Notes: generated by a model not told the origin, from the sequence alone. Counted from the stretch's first letter, positions 23,795 to 31,865 are shown. The stretch is 34,352 nt of DNA from Phascolarctobacterium sp. (GCA_030523325.1 JAUNIS010000023.1:1-34352), one strand, 5' to 3'. Numbers and translations are program-made.

Positions 23795-24214
23795 ATGAAC
23801 AAAATTATCTTATTAGGCCGTTTAGTTCGTGACCCGGAAGTGCGTTACACTCAAACAGGCAAGGTAGTTTGCCAATTCACCCTCGCTGTCGACAGACCGT
23901 ACAGCAATCAAGATGGACAAAGAGAAGCCGATTTCATTCCCGTTGTATTATGGGGAAAGCCGGCGGAAACATGCGGGAATAGTGTCACCAAAGGTCAACG
24001 CGTTCTTGTAGAAGGACGTGTCCAAACCCGTAGCTATGATGCTAAGGATGGCTCTAAACGTTATGTAACTGAAGTAATTGCTAGCAACTTTGAGTTCATT
24101 GAACGCAAAGCTGATAGCCAAGGTGCTCCTGCACGCTCCAGTTCTGCTCCTACCAATGGTGGTATGGAAACGTTTGGCAGTGCTGTACCCTTTGATGAAG
24201 ATATCCCATTCTAA
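23795..24214 (+). CDS. ssb: Single-stranded DNA-binding protein
   Basis: 139 residues. OB fold at about 1-105 ([44 protein letters not shown]), a short flexible Ser/Ala/Gly linker and the acidic tip ending DEDIPF that recruits partner proteins. Essential in replication, repair and recombination. Sits between rpsF and rpsR as in most Firmicutes. Confidence 0.97.
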   Translation: MNKIILLGRLVRDPEVRYTQTGKVVCQFTLAVDRPYSNQDGQREADFIPVVLWGKPAETCGNSVTKGQRVLVEGRVQTRSYDAKDGSKRYVTEVIASNFEFIERKADSQGAPARSSSAPTNGGMETFGSAVPFDEDIPF

Positions 24215-24231
24215 TTAAGGGAGGTTATGCA

Positions 24232-24462
24232 ATGAAACGCGAAAGAGGCAGAAGACCCAGAAGAAAAGTTTGCAGCTTCTGTGTTGATAAAGTACAAGAA
24301 ATCGATTACAAGGATGTAGCTAAGCTTCGTCGTTATGTAACCGAACGCGGCAAAATTTTACCGCGTCGTATTTCTGGCACCTGCGCTAAACATCAACGTC
24401 AACTTACAACCGCTATTAAACGCGCACGTTGTGTTGCACTGATGCCGTTCAGCTGCGATTGA
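24232..24462 (+). CDS. rpsR: 30S ribosomal protein S18
   Basis: 76 residues, basic. The [21 protein letters not shown] block is the family signature. Cys14, Cys17, Cys51 and His54 suggest the zinc-binding (C+) paralogue form. The C-terminus ([10 protein letters not shown]) is slightly longer than usual. GGGAGG precedes the ATG. A strong terminator closes the operon. Confidence 0.97.
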   Translation: MKRERGRRPRRKVCSFCVDKVQEIDYKDVAKLRRYVTERGKILPRRISGTCAKHQRQLTTAIKRARCVALMPFSCD

Positions 24463-24481
24463 TTCTAAATCACACAAAACA

Positions 24482-24513
24482 AAATCCTCGCACGCAAGTG
24501 CGAGGATTTTTTC
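24482..24513 (+). terminator. Terminator of rpsF-ssb-rpsR
   Basis: A 10-bp perfect stem (24484-24493 with 24498-24507), GCAA tetraloop and T-run. Confidence 0.92.
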
Positions 24514-24671
24514 TTTACTATCGAGAATTCTTATGCGATAATAATCAGTGTATTCTTCAATTTTACCGAAATGTTGAAGCTCTATGCCGTTTACTTAGTC
24601 TTTGTGACCATCATTTGTTGAGCATTGCGTATTATTTATATGCGCCTCTTGGAACGTAGGAGGGATATTGA

Positions 24672-25718
24672 ATGAAAAAAGTATGTTTTTATCCAATTGC
24701 AGATATTAGTAACGAATATGTATATTTGATGCGTAAGGCTATCGACAGAGCAGGCTATAAGCTTGCAGATAAAACTACCTTCAATGCGATGATGCATAGT
24801 GACGTCATTCATTTGAATTGGTACGAAGGCTTGCCCTTGCGCAAAGAAAAGACAAAAATTTTAAAAAAATATGTTGCCAAATTAACTAAGCTTAAGCTTT
24901 TAAAGCTCAGTGGCAAAAAATTAATCGTCACCATTCATAATAACAATACTTATGACGATGACAAGCATGTGCTTGTGCACAATATTATGAAATGGCTTTT
25001 AGATAATGCGGATGCAATTGTTATCCATTGCAAGGAAAGTCTCAAGGTCATTGAAAAATTTGGCTCTGATCCATCCAAGGCTCACTTCGTTCCTCATCCA
25101 AATCTTATAGGCATGTATGAGGACGTGGAAAAGTTCGATGATTATGTTAAAGAGCCGGACGATTTTGTCGTACTCTTTCTAGGTACAGTTCGCCCTTATA
25201 AAAATGTTGAGACCGTCATTCGTGCTGCAGAAAAATTAACTGACAAGAAAAACATTAAGATTCTTATCTGCGGTCGCACAAAAACAGCTAAATATACTAA
25301 CGAGCTTAGCAAGATCATTAAGACTGATAATATCAAGACAGCTTTTCGTTTTATTGCTGATGAAGAGTTGCCTAGCCTAGTAAGTATGGCTGATGCACTG
25401 GTGCTTCCTTACGTAACTAATTCTTCTTTGAATTCTGGCGCAGCCTTTCTTGCTTTCTCTTATGGCAGAACTATCATCTCTACGGATATCGGTACCGCTA
25501 AAGAATATGCTGATGACGATCTTATTTATATGTACGAATATGCTAGCGATGAGGCGACTCACGTACAACGCTTAGCAGATACGATTACCAAGGCTTACAA
25601 CGATTTTGTAAATGATCCTGCATCCTATAAGGCTAAAGGTGAAACCTTAAAGGCAAGAGTTACCGTAGAAAATTCCTTGCGTGAAATCGGCAACCAATTA
25701 AAGAAAATCTACGAATAA
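24672..25718 (+). CDS. GT-B fold glycosyltransferase (GT4-like)
   Basis: 348 residues; AGGAGGG lies 8 bases before the ATG. The N-terminal Rossmann half (DVIHLNWYEG, VTIHNNNTYD) and the C-terminal half with FLGTVRPYKNVETVIRAAE, ILICGRT, then the SLVSMADALVLPYVTNSSLNSGAAFLAFSYG region and an acidic E-rich end fit GT4 retaining transferases. The E-x7-E motif is weak (the SGAAFLAF region replaces the usual EGFGL), so donor and acceptor cannot be assigned. No signal peptide. It stands alone with its own terminator and no polysaccharide cluster around it. Confidence 0.8.
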   Translation: MKKVCFYPIADISNEYVYLMRKAIDRAGYKLADKTTFNAMMHSDVIHLNWYEGLPLRKEKTKILKKYVAKLTKLKLLKLSGKKLIVTIHNNNTYDDDKHVLVHNIMKWLLDNADAIVIHCKESLKVIEKFGSDPSKAHFVPHPNLIGMYEDVEKFDDYVKEPDDFVVLFLGTVRPYKNVETVIRAAEKLTDKKNIKILICGRTKTAKYTNELSKIIKTDNIKTAFRFIADEELPSLVSMADALVLPYVTNSSLNSGAAFLAFSYGRTIISTDIGTAKEYADDDLIYMYEYASDEATHVQRLADTITKAYNDFVNDPASYKAKGETLKARVTVENSLREIGNQLKKIYE

Positions 25719-25720
25719 AA

Positions 25721-25763
25721 ATTCCCTCGGCTTCTAAAGTAAGAAGTCGAGGGATTAATTTTT
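25721..25763. terminator. Bidirectional terminator after the glycosyltransferase gene
   Basis: A 13-bp stem with one G-T pair (25723-25735 with 25742-25754), T-run after it; also T-rich in the minus direction for the secreted-protein gene. Confidence 0.85.
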
Positions 25764-25766
25764 GAT

Positions 25767-26471
25767 TTATTTCTTCATGAAGAGACGGTTGGAATAGTTA
25801 CGCATTTGTGCGTTAGGAACACGAGTGAAATCTGCAGGAGGAGTTGCGAAGGCTTTTTCGGTGTCAACGACATCGGACATTTCGACTACGGTAAACATGT
25901 CATTAACGTTGCGACCATAACCCTTCCAATTGTTGGTGTCTTTTTCGTAGAAATAATAAAGAGTGCCGCCGTTTTCTTTGGTTAGGCGGTCAAAGTCCAT
26001 GCCAGTCTTAGGATCGTTACCCATCATCGGAGTCATGTTGAACCAACCGGTCATAGTATCGGTGAAGGATTTGGCAACGCCATAAACTTCTGGAATGGAA
26101 TCGTAGCTCTTATCAACGAAATTGATGTAGTACCAACGACCGCCCTTGCAGAAATAAGTGTAATCGGCAAGAACTTTTCCTTCACCATCTAAAGTAATGC
26201 TGCGTTCTGCATAGATGCCGTTAGCTTCGTCAAAGATTGCACGATTAGTACGTTTCTTGCCGGCTTCAGGAAGAGCATCGTATGCTTCTTTTTTGTAAAT
26301 ATCTTTCATATCCATAGTTTTTTCAACTATGAGATGAACTGGATGCTTGGTGCTGTTTAAGGTTTGTCCTAAAAGATGCATGGTTCTTTCACCAGGATTG
26401 AAAGCAAACGCACATGCGCAAGCCATACTCATAATCGTGGCAGCTATAAGAGTGAAAAGAGATTTTTTCAT
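25767..26471 (-). CDS. Secreted protein of unknown function
   Basis: 234 residues from ATG 26471 (GAGGTG 6 bases away); a GTG at 26480 would add three residues. A signal peptide ends near FAFA (residue about 24). The mature part is soluble, rich in Tyr, Asp and Met, without repeats or recognisable catalytic motifs (notable segments: KGGRWYYINFVDKSYDSIP, TPMMGNDPKTGMDFDRLTK, ENGGTLYYFYEKD). Its pattern of beta-strand-like segments could be an eight-stranded lipocalin-like or LolA-like fold, but this is a guess. Divergent from nhaC. Not recognised. Confidence 0.65.
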   Translation of the reverse strand: MKKSLFTLIAATIMSMACACAFAFNPGERTMHLLGQTLNSTKHPVHLIVEKTMDMKDIYKKEAYDALPEAGKKRTNRAIFDEANGIYAERSITLDGEGKVLADYTYFCKGGRWYYINFVDKSYDSIPEVYGVAKSFTDTMTGWFNMTPMMGNDPKTGMDFDRLTKENGGTLYYFYEKDTNNWKGYGRNVNDMFTVVEMSDVVDTEKAFATPPADFTRVPNAQMRNYSNRLFMKK

Positions 26472-26646
26472 GAAATTCACCTCGAAAATTATATTACACT
26501 TTATTATAACAGTTTTTAATTGATTTAGGAATAAAATTTTTTTGCACCTTTAAAAAACAAAGTAAAACGAAGAAAAACAAAGAAATTTAAAGGACCATCA
26601 ATATTTATCTCGATAGATTCCGATTAATTTCAAAAATCTGCAGGTT

Positions 26647-26677
26647 TTTCGCGAAAATTTGCAAAAATTTCGCGAAA
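26647..26677. promoter_or_regulatory. Twin TTTCGCGAAA palindromes over the nhaC promoter
   Basis: Two identical 10-bp palindromes at 26647-26656 and 26668-26677, centres 21 bases apart (two helix turns). The second ends 6 bases before the nhaC -35. They look like a dimer-pair operator; the protein is unknown. Confidence 0.6.
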
Positions 26678-26683
26678 TTTTTA

Positions 26684-26711
26684 TTGACATACTGAGAAAA
26701 AAGTCTATAAT
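26684..26711 (+). promoter_or_regulatory. Consensus promoter of nhaC
   Basis: TTGACA (26684-26689), 16-base spacer, TATAAT (26706-26711). Leader of about 88 bases contains an imperfect hairpin (26726-26737 with 26762-26770). Confidence 0.85.
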
Positions 26712-26804
26712 TAAAGCGATAATTTGCGAAGAACATTGGCATATAGGCACGCACTAATAAAAATGTTCGCTCGAATTAAAAACTACCGGAAGGAAGTGAT
26801 CCTC

Positions 26805-28160
26805 ATGGGTGATTTCGGTCTGTGGACCCTGCTCCCGCCTTTTGTGGTTATTTTTTTCGCGATTAAAGCAAAGCGTCCTACTGAAGCTTTACTTTTGGGA
26901 TGTCTCTCGGCTTATGCGATTATTGCCTATTTTACTGGAGAAAATTTTAAGGACATGACCCTTGATGCTTTCTTCAAGGTTGCTACAGACAAGGATAATA
27001 TTTGGATTTTACTTGTCTGCGGTTTGTTCGGCAGCTTAAGAGCATTGCTGAACGTTTCTAAAAGTACTCATGCCATTGCAAATATGATCGGGCGCTATTG
27101 TAAAGATGCTAAAAGTGTTCTCCTTTCAGCCTGGGGGTTGGGCTGCATCCTCTTTATCGACGACTATATGAACATTATCACCATTAGCTCTTGCTTAAAG
27201 CGTTTGGCTGACAAAATGCGTGTTCCGAGAGCGACTATGGCTTATATTATTGACTCAACTGGTGCGCCTGCTTGCGTACTTGTTCCCTTTTCTACATGGG
27301 CAGTCTTTTACGCTGGCAACTTTTACGGACAAGAAGCTGTTAAGGGTCTTGGTTATGAATCAGCTATGAGTGCTTATATGCATTGTGCTCCGTATATGTT
27401 CTACGCATCCCTTTCTCTTATCATCGTTCCTCTCTTCATCATCGGAGTTATTCCTCCTCTTGGTCCTATGAAGAAGGAATACGACAAGATGAAAAATGTC
27501 GAAGCAGTTGAAGACGATGTATATAATGAACGCAATACAGGTAATATCTTTGACTTTTTGATTCCTCTTGGTGTGATGATGCTTATCACCATCTTCATGG
27601 ATGATATGTTCTTAGCTCTCATTGGTTCCATCGTTGCTTGCTTTGTCCTTTACATTCCGAGAAAAGTCGTTGAGTTCCAAGAGTTTTGCGAGCTTTGGAT
27701 TAAAGGCTTCGAAGAACTCATGCCAACTCTTGTGCTTTTGCTCTTCGCTTTCTTCATGAAGCAAGCTTGTGCGGATATCAATCTTCCTAAATATGTCATT
27801 AATAAATGCTTGCCCTTTGTTGGTGCGAATACCTTCCCGGCAGTTGCTTTTGTGCTCGTAAGTATTTTGGCTTTCGTAACCGGTGATAGCTGGGGTGTTC
27901 CCGCGATTTGTATTACTATCATCGTTCCCTTGGGCGCAGCTTGTGGTGCCAATATTCTCCTTACCATGGCAGCAATTATTTCGGGCTCCGTATTTTGCAG
28001 TCATGCCTGCTTCTATTCAGATGCAACACTCTTAACATCTAACTGTTGTGAAATAGATTGCATGCTTCATGCTAAAACACAAATTCCCTATGCACTTATT
28101 GCTTATGTAATTACCTTCGTTATTTATTTGACAATCGGTGTAACAGGTATTATGGCATAA
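26805..28160 (+). CDS. NhaC-family Na+/H+ antiporter
   Basis: 451 residues and about eleven membrane segments. Family hallmarks include DDYMNIITISSCLKRLADK (motif around Asp), IDSTGAPACVLVPFSTWAVF and GDSWGVPAICITIIVPLG, with SDATLLTSNCC near the end. NhaC members exchange Na+ (or sometimes malate/lactate) for H+ across the cytoplasmic membrane; the ion cannot be read here. The ATG at 26805 is chosen because AAGGAAG lies just upstream and the preceding 27 codons overlap leader structure. Strong promoter with twin palindromes, strong terminator; single-gene unit. Confidence 0.87.
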   Translation: MGDFGLWTLLPPFVVIFFAIKAKRPTEALLLGCLSAYAIIAYFTGENFKDMTLDAFFKVATDKDNIWILLVCGLFGSLRALLNVSKSTHAIANMIGRYCKDAKSVLLSAWGLGCILFIDDYMNIITISSCLKRLADKMRVPRATMAYIIDSTGAPACVLVPFSTWAVFYAGNFYGQEAVKGLGYESAMSAYMHCAPYMFYASLSLIIVPLFIIGVIPPLGPMKKEYDKMKNVEAVEDDVYNERNTGNIFDFLIPLGVMMLITIFMDDMFLALIGSIVACFVLYIPRKVVEFQEFCELWIKGFEELMPTLVLLLFAFFMKQACADINLPKYVINKCLPFVGANTFPAVAFVLVSILAFVTGDSWGVPAICITIIVPLGAACGANILLTMAAIISGSVFCSHACFYSDATLLTSNCCEIDCMLHAKTQIPYALIAYVITFVIYLTIGVTGIMA

Positions 28161-28195
28161 AAAAATCCGCACAGGAGTCACTGTGCGGATTTTTT
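28161..28195 (+). terminator. Terminator of nhaC
   Basis: A 10-bp stem (28165-28174 with 28181-28190), 6-base loop, then five T. Confidence 0.9.
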
Positions 28196-28246
28196 CATAA
28201 AGTGTATTTTGTTTTTGTACTAAAATATCTAGAACCAACAACCACA

Positions 28247-28281
28247 AAACCTCCACCAAACTTTTCGACCGGTGGAGGTTT
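28247..28281 (-). terminator. Terminator of the VWA gene
   Basis: A perfect 11-bp stem (28247-28257 with 28271-28281), 13-base loop; TTTTGTGGTTGTT on the minus strand. Confidence 0.7.
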
Positions 28282-28315
28282 CTTCATTAGCACAACAACT
28301 GATTCTTTTAAGGTC

Positions 28316-28975
28316 TTAATCCGCATCCTTGTCTTGAATACGTTTTTTAGCACGTTTAACGCAAGCTTCCAACACTTCTTCGTTCACAGATACATTTGCC
28401 ATACAACAAACCACATCTTCCATAGCGCGAAAATTCTTTCTCGTGCCTCTACTATCCGCATTGTAATTCATCGCACGATCCCTGGCAATACCAAAGCGTT
28501 CGGCTTCGCGCTCGGCGTCAATATTTGCACCCAGAAAAATGAATTCCCAGCCGTATCTTTCTTTTTGTCTTTCCAACATGCGTTTTACCTTGCTGTAATC
28601 GTAAATACGAGAAGCATTTTCGTGACCATCTGTAATGATGACGAAAATTGTTTTGCTAGGTCTGTCCTCCTCGCGAGCATAACGATGAATGTTACCAATA
28701 TGGTGAATAGCTCCACCTACCGCGTCTAAAAGGGCTGTGCAACCGCCAACACAATAATCTTCCTCTGTTAGAGGGCGAATGTTTTGGATATTCACACGGT
28801 CGTGGACAACCTTGGAATAATCGTCGAAGAGTATGGTAGAAATATAAGTAGTGCCTTCGTTTTTCTTTTGCTTTTCCAAAAAGCTGTTGTAACCACCAAT
28901 GGTGTCTTCCTCCAGACCGCTCATTGAGCCGCTGCGATCAAGAATAAATACGATTTCAGTTAAATTTTTGTTCAT
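28316..28975 (-). CDS. VWA-domain protein with intact MIDAS
   Basis: 219 residues, nearly all one von Willebrand factor A domain. The metal-ion-dependent adhesion site is complete: DRSGSMSG at residues 13-20, the threonine in GGCTALLDAVG, and ITDGHENAS. No signal peptide, so probably cytosolic. Stand-alone VWA proteins of this type often work with an AAA+ ATPase or appear with tellurium-resistance-like or phage-related modules, but none is adjacent. AAAGGAGG precedes the start. Confidence 0.85.
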   Translation of the reverse strand: MNKNLTEIVFILDRSGSMSGLEEDTIGGYNSFLEKQKKNEGTTYISTILFDDYSKVVHDRVNIQNIRPLTEEDYCVGGCTALLDAVGGAIHHIGNIHRYAREEDRPSKTIFVIITDGHENASRIYDYSKVKRMLERQKERYGWEFIFLGANIDAEREAERFGIARDRAMNYNADSRGTRKNFRAMEDVVCCMANVSVNEEVLEACVKRAKKRIQDKDAD

Positions 28976-29010
28976 AGAATTAAATCCTCCTTTGTTTGAT
29001 GTTGTCTATA

Positions 29011-29054
29011 TTATACCGACTACAAAGGCAAAAAAGGTCGCCCGAGAGGCGACC
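29011..29054 (-). terminator. Minus-strand terminator upstream of the VWA gene
   Basis: GGTCGCC/GGCGACC stem (29036-29042 with 29048-29054) followed on the minus strand by TTTTTTGCC, directly before a TATAAT (29011-29016 on minus) that may be the VWA -10. No minus-strand gene upstream explains it. Confidence 0.6.
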
Positions 29055-29129
29055 AAAAAATTTAGAGGAAAATTTTTAGCTCTTAACTTTTCATCCATAA
29101 TTACGCATTAAATTTTACTCTCCTTTTCA

Positions 29130-29176
29130 CAAATCGCGTAGCGATTTGCATAACTTTTAACTCTTAACTCTTAACT
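29130..29176. repeat. Palindrome and TTAACTC heptamer repeat upstream of ilvN
   Basis: CAAATCGC GTA GCGATTTG (29130-29148) forms an 8-bp hairpin; three copies of TTAACT(C) follow at 29157, 29164 and 29171 with a 7-base period. A related palindrome occurs at 31989-32009. Confidence 0.6.
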
Positions 29177-29199
29177 TATTCTATCTATTGTAGTATAAT
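29171..29199 (+). promoter_or_regulatory. Promoter of ilvN
   Basis: TTAACT (29171-29176, the last heptamer repeat), 17-base spacer, TATAAT (29194-29199). Confidence 0.65.
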
Positions 29200-29243
29200 A
29201 AAGTTTAATCACTCTAGTTTTCACATTGGGAGGTTTATTTTAT

Positions 29244-29753
29244 ATGGAAACAGTCAATTTAGCAATCCTCGTAGACAATACCCCTGGCGTACTTACTCGC
29301 GTGTCCGGTCTCATCGCTCGTCGTGACTTTAATATCGAATCTATTTCCGCAGGTTATACCGAAGAAGAATCCGTAACCCGTATTAATATCGAAGTATCCG
29401 TTAAGGATGACCACGAACTAGATATGATCGTCCGTCAATTAGGCAAATTAGTCGATGTCATCAAAATCGTTAATTTGGGCAAGGTAGAATCCATCATCCG
29501 CGAGCTTGTGCTGCTCAAGGTTAAAGCCAATCTTGATAACCTTGGTAAGATTCGTAACATCGTAGATATTTTCCGCGGCAAAATCGTTGACATTAGCCCC
29601 GAAAACGTTGTCATCGAGCTCACAGGTGACCAAGGCAAGGTAGAGGCAATCATCAGCATGCTGGACGAATTCGAAATCATCGAAATCGCTCGCACCGGTG
29701 CCATCGCTCTCTCCCGCGGACCCATTCCCGTTAAAAAAATGGAGCAAGAATAA
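29244..29753 (+). CDS. ilvN: Acetolactate synthase small (regulatory) subunit, not next to ilvB
   Basis: 169 residues. The N-terminal ACT domain starts LAILVDNTPGVLTRVSGLIARRDFNI, followed by the NLGKVE segment and the C-terminal regulatory domain (ELVLLKVKAN, IVDIFRGKIVD, GAIALSRGP). It binds valine and stimulates the catalytic subunit in branched-chain amino-acid synthesis. ilvB is usually immediately upstream in Firmicutes, and ilvC downstream; here neither is present, so the subunit is encoded apart from its partner. The ATG at 29244 (GGAGG 10 bases upstream) gives the family N-terminus. Confidence 0.92.
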   Translation: METVNLAILVDNTPGVLTRVSGLIARRDFNIESISAGYTEEESVTRINIEVSVKDDHELDMIVRQLGKLVDVIKIVNLGKVESIIRELVLLKVKANLDNLGKIRNIVDIFRGKIVDISPENVVIELTGDQGKVEAIISMLDEFEIIEIARTGAIALSRGPIPVKKMEQE

Positions 29754-29763
29754 AAACAAAAAA

Positions 29764-29810
29764 CTAAGAGGCTACTCGACCATAATCATAGGAACGAGCA
29801 GCCTCTTTAA
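29764..29810. terminator. Bidirectional terminator of ilvN inside the end of a minus-strand gene
   Basis: An 11-12-bp stem (29769-29779 with 29796-29806, one G-T pair). T-runs exist in both directions. The hairpin encodes the last residues of the 62-residue minus-strand protein. Confidence 0.75.
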
Positions 29811-29952
29811 ATTTTTTGCGGTTGTAATCCTTGCCGCTAGGTTTAATTTTCGTGACCGGCTTCACAAGACCCCAGTCGCCACGTTTAGCCTTTGCCAATT
29901 CTTTTTGTGCCTTCTTAGAAAGCTTTGCTTTGCTAATAAATTTTTCTTGCAT
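29764..29952 (-). CDS. Small basic protein, 62 residues, unknown
   Basis: AAGGAGG 5 bases before ATG supports expression. Very basic, with no membrane segment: KAKLSKKAQKELAKAKRGDW, then PVTKIKPSGKDYNRKK and the end SYDYGRVAS. Short proteins with the order SKKARKEL, W-G-x-x-P-V-T-x-x and Y-N-R-K-K occur in many Firmicutes as hypothetical proteins, and this one resembles them from memory; no function is known to me. Nucleic-acid or ribosome binding is plausible by charge only. The stop codon sits at the base of the shared terminator hairpin. Confidence 0.65.
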   Translation of the reverse strand: MQEKFISKAKLSKKAQKELAKAKRGDWGLVKPVTKIKPSGKDYNRKKFKEAARSYDYGRVAS

Positions 29953-30069
29953 GGTTTTCCTCCTTGCGTGCGGGAACGATTATTTTAATTCAAGACTTCA
30001 ACATAATCATTTTAACATTTGCTAGAAGAAAAATAAAATAAAAAATTCTGCGAAGAGTGACCTTCAAGC

Positions 30070-30270
30070 TTATTGGCTTTCTAAATAAGCTTTAATTTTT
30101 TCTAGCTCAGGCAGTGTTGCTTGACCCGAGGTTCTTATCTCTTCAAAGGTTGTTTCATTAGCCAAGATTTGCTTGAGCCAATTCGCCACGCGACGGTCCG
30201 ACTCCGCCTGCATTTTTTCTCTAAAACGTTTTTCTTTTTCTGGGTAAAAAGGATCAATGCAACATACCAT
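30070..30270 (-). CDS. Small charged protein, 66 residues, unknown
   Basis: AAAGGAAG precedes the ATG at 30270. The protein has a short Cys-Cys N-terminus (MVCCIDPFYPEKEKRFREK), then helical charged segments (RRVANWLKQILANE, LPELEKIKAYLESQ). No membrane helix or known motif. It lies 117 bases ahead of the 62-residue basic-protein gene on the same strand with no clear terminator between, so the two may be co-transcribed. Confidence 0.55.
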   Translation of the reverse strand: MVCCIDPFYPEKEKRFREKMQAESDRRVANWLKQILANETTFEEIRTSGQATLPELEKIKAYLESQ

Positions 30271-30461
30271 GATTTTCTTCCTTTCTAGTTAAAAATCCCG
30301 AAATGGGAATATCTATAGTAAATTTATCACAAATAATCTCATTTGGAAACATTTTCGTTGCATTTTTGGTGCGTTTGTGATACGAAAAAACAGTCCGTAA
30401 AATTTCTCTTCGTTATGCTATACTTATATATAGCAGGGTTAACGATTAAAAAATTTGTTTG

Positions 30462-30470
30462 TGATATAAT
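30462..30470 (+). promoter_or_regulatory. Extended -10 of the nuclease gene
   Basis: TGATATAAT (30462-30470) resembles an extended -10; the -35 (TTAACG at 30439-30444) is 20 bases away, so it is weak. Confidence 0.45.
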
Positions 30471-30523
30471 AATAAATAGATAAAATACAAGTTTCTTAAG
30501 TCATTTCACGAAGGGAGAACAAC

Positions 30524-31102
30524 ATGTTTAAGTATTTTGTATCAGCAATTGTTGTGTTTGTGCTATGTCTGTCGAGCTATGGCATGCTGGGCTGCCAAGC
30601 GCAAAGGCGCAATACCTATAATCATAATAGCGCGCAAACACACAATTATCAAAGTGAAAGGACTGCACAAAAAATTTATGGCTCCGTTGTGCATGTTGCT
30701 GATGGTGATACTATTACCGTGCAAACAAAGTCCGGCGAAAAATTTAAGATTCGTCTCTTTGCAATAGATGCTCCGGAAAAAGCTCAGCCCTATGGACCTC
30801 AGTCGGCTGGCATTTTGAAAAACTTGCTGCTCAACCATTACGTATCTATCGACGTACAGACAGTGGATCGTTATGGTCGCAAGGTGGCAGTGGTTTATCG
30901 TGACAACGAAGACATCAACGCTGAGATGATTAAACTGGGAGCTGCTTGGCACTACAAACATTATGATAAATCGGCTAATTATAATAAGTACGACAATTAC
31001 GAAAGAGCTGCTCGCGAGAACCAAAAAGGCCTTTGGAACAAGATGAACCCCACTCCGCCCTGGGAATATCGCAAGATGATGCGGGAACAAAATAAAAGAT
31101 AA
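30524..31102 (+). CDS. Staphylococcal-nuclease-like (thermonuclease) lipoprotein
   Basis: 192 residues. Signal peptide with lipobox MLGC (lipidated Cys24). A SNase domain follows from about residue 50: VADGDTITV (calcium Asp), RLFAIDAPEKAQPYG with Arg and Glu at the catalytic positions, then DRYGRKVAVVY with the second catalytic Arg, and GAAWHY / NQKGLWNK. It should degrade DNA or RNA at the outer surface. GGGAGAA SD upstream. Confidence 0.88.
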   Translation: MFKYFVSAIVVFVLCLSSYGMLGCQAQRRNTYNHNSAQTHNYQSERTAQKIYGSVVHVADGDTITVQTKSGEKFKIRLFAIDAPEKAQPYGPQSAGILKNLLLNHYVSIDVQTVDRYGRKVAVVYRDNEDINAEMIKLGAAWHYKHYDKSANYNKYDNYERAARENQKGLWNKMNPTPPWEYRKMMREQNKR

Positions 31103-31217
31103 AGCTCGCAGACTTTTTTATTTTATTTAGCGCTGAAAATTTTGTACAATATACACGTAATCAAAAATGACTGAAACAGATGTGAGGCTGAGCGCAGGGC
31201 GCTCAAGGAGGCAAAAC

Positions 31218-31670
31218 ATGAGACTAGCAGCTGCATTGCTTGAACGTGCAAACCTACAAAATAAAATCGCGGACCTTAGCGAACGACTTGAAAACAATGC
31301 TAGGGTACAAGAGGACGAAGAACCAGCCGAAGACCCACGCGAGCTTTTGGCCGAGCTCGAGGCGACCATTAATGCTTTAGAAGTAATAATGGGGAAAATA
31401 AACTTGGTCAACAGCAAAACCGTAGTAGATGGCGTAACCTTAACCGAGCTCCTAGCTAAAAGGGACTGCCTACATATTAAAGTCAACAAAATGCGTCGCT
31501 TCTTAAGTGAAGCCAGCAACCTTGTAGGTCGCTATTCCAAAACAGAGATTTTGGTAAAAAGCACCGTAAAAGTAAAAAAACTCCAGAAAGAAGTAGACAA
31601 ATACGCGAAAGAGCTTCGCGAGCTGGACGAAAAAATTCAGGAAATCAACTGGACTACTGACTTCGAATAA
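31218..31670 (+). CDS. DIP1984/septicolysin-family protein
   Basis: 150 residues, start at 31218 set by AAGGAGG 7 bases upstream; an earlier ATG at 31167 has no ribosome site. A nearly all-helical charged protein: MRLAAALLERANLQNKIADL at the start, LLAELEATINALEVIMGKIN, the family-like NSKTVVDGVTLTELLAKRD, and a C-terminal coiled coil. These segments match the DIP1984 family (formerly called septicolysin in Firmicutes). The actual role is unsettled; the toxin name should not be taken as evidence. A GC-rich structured region follows. Confidence 0.75.
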   Translation: MRLAAALLERANLQNKIADLSERLENNARVQEDEEPAEDPRELLAELEATINALEVIMGKINLVNSKTVVDGVTLTELLAKRDCLHIKVNKMRRFLSEASNLVGRYSKTEILVKSTVKVKKLQKEVDKYAKELRELDEKIQEINWTTDFE

Positions 31671-31676
31671 ACAAAA

Positions 31677-31769
31677 AACAACTGGATAGTTGTTCGGTAA
31701 GGTGGATGTGATCTCGCGTAGGTGAGAATGACCTAGGGTTGTCTTTTGTCGCGGAGGAGTCCCGCTGGA
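31677..31769. ncRNA. GC-rich structured intergenic island, possible small RNA
   Basis: Between the DIP1984-family stop (31670) and a strong terminator at 31870, a GC-rich block stands out against AT-rich spacers; by hand count, 43 of 76 bases from 31695 to 31770 are G or C. At 31677-31694 a 7-bp stem with loop GGAT is followed on the minus strand by T6, like a minus-strand terminator. Further stems: AGGT/ACCT around TCTC/GAGA (about 31700-31734), and GCGG/CCGC (31751-31764). GTTGTT (31689-31694) could also pair with AACAAC (31789-31794), an alternative fold. I recognise no RNA family and no promoter on either strand is clear. Confidence 0.4.
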
Positions 31770-31865
31770 GATAATTATTATGGCTCTCAACAACGTACAT
31801 GAGCACTGTTACTTATACACATTATTACCATTAGCATCAGTTATCGAACAAGGGTGGGACTGGGG

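Noticed and set aside
29698..29988. Plus-strand frame of 96 codons across the end of ilvN
   Set aside because: It overlaps ilvN and the terminator and lies opposite the small basic-protein gene; no start signal.
31728..31775. CCTAGGGTT suggested a ykkC-type (guanidine/ppGpp) riboswitch
   Set aside because: The required downstream ACTGGTCCGAGAG-type segment and the GGAGGGA...CCCGGGAGA element are absent, and no typical target gene follows.
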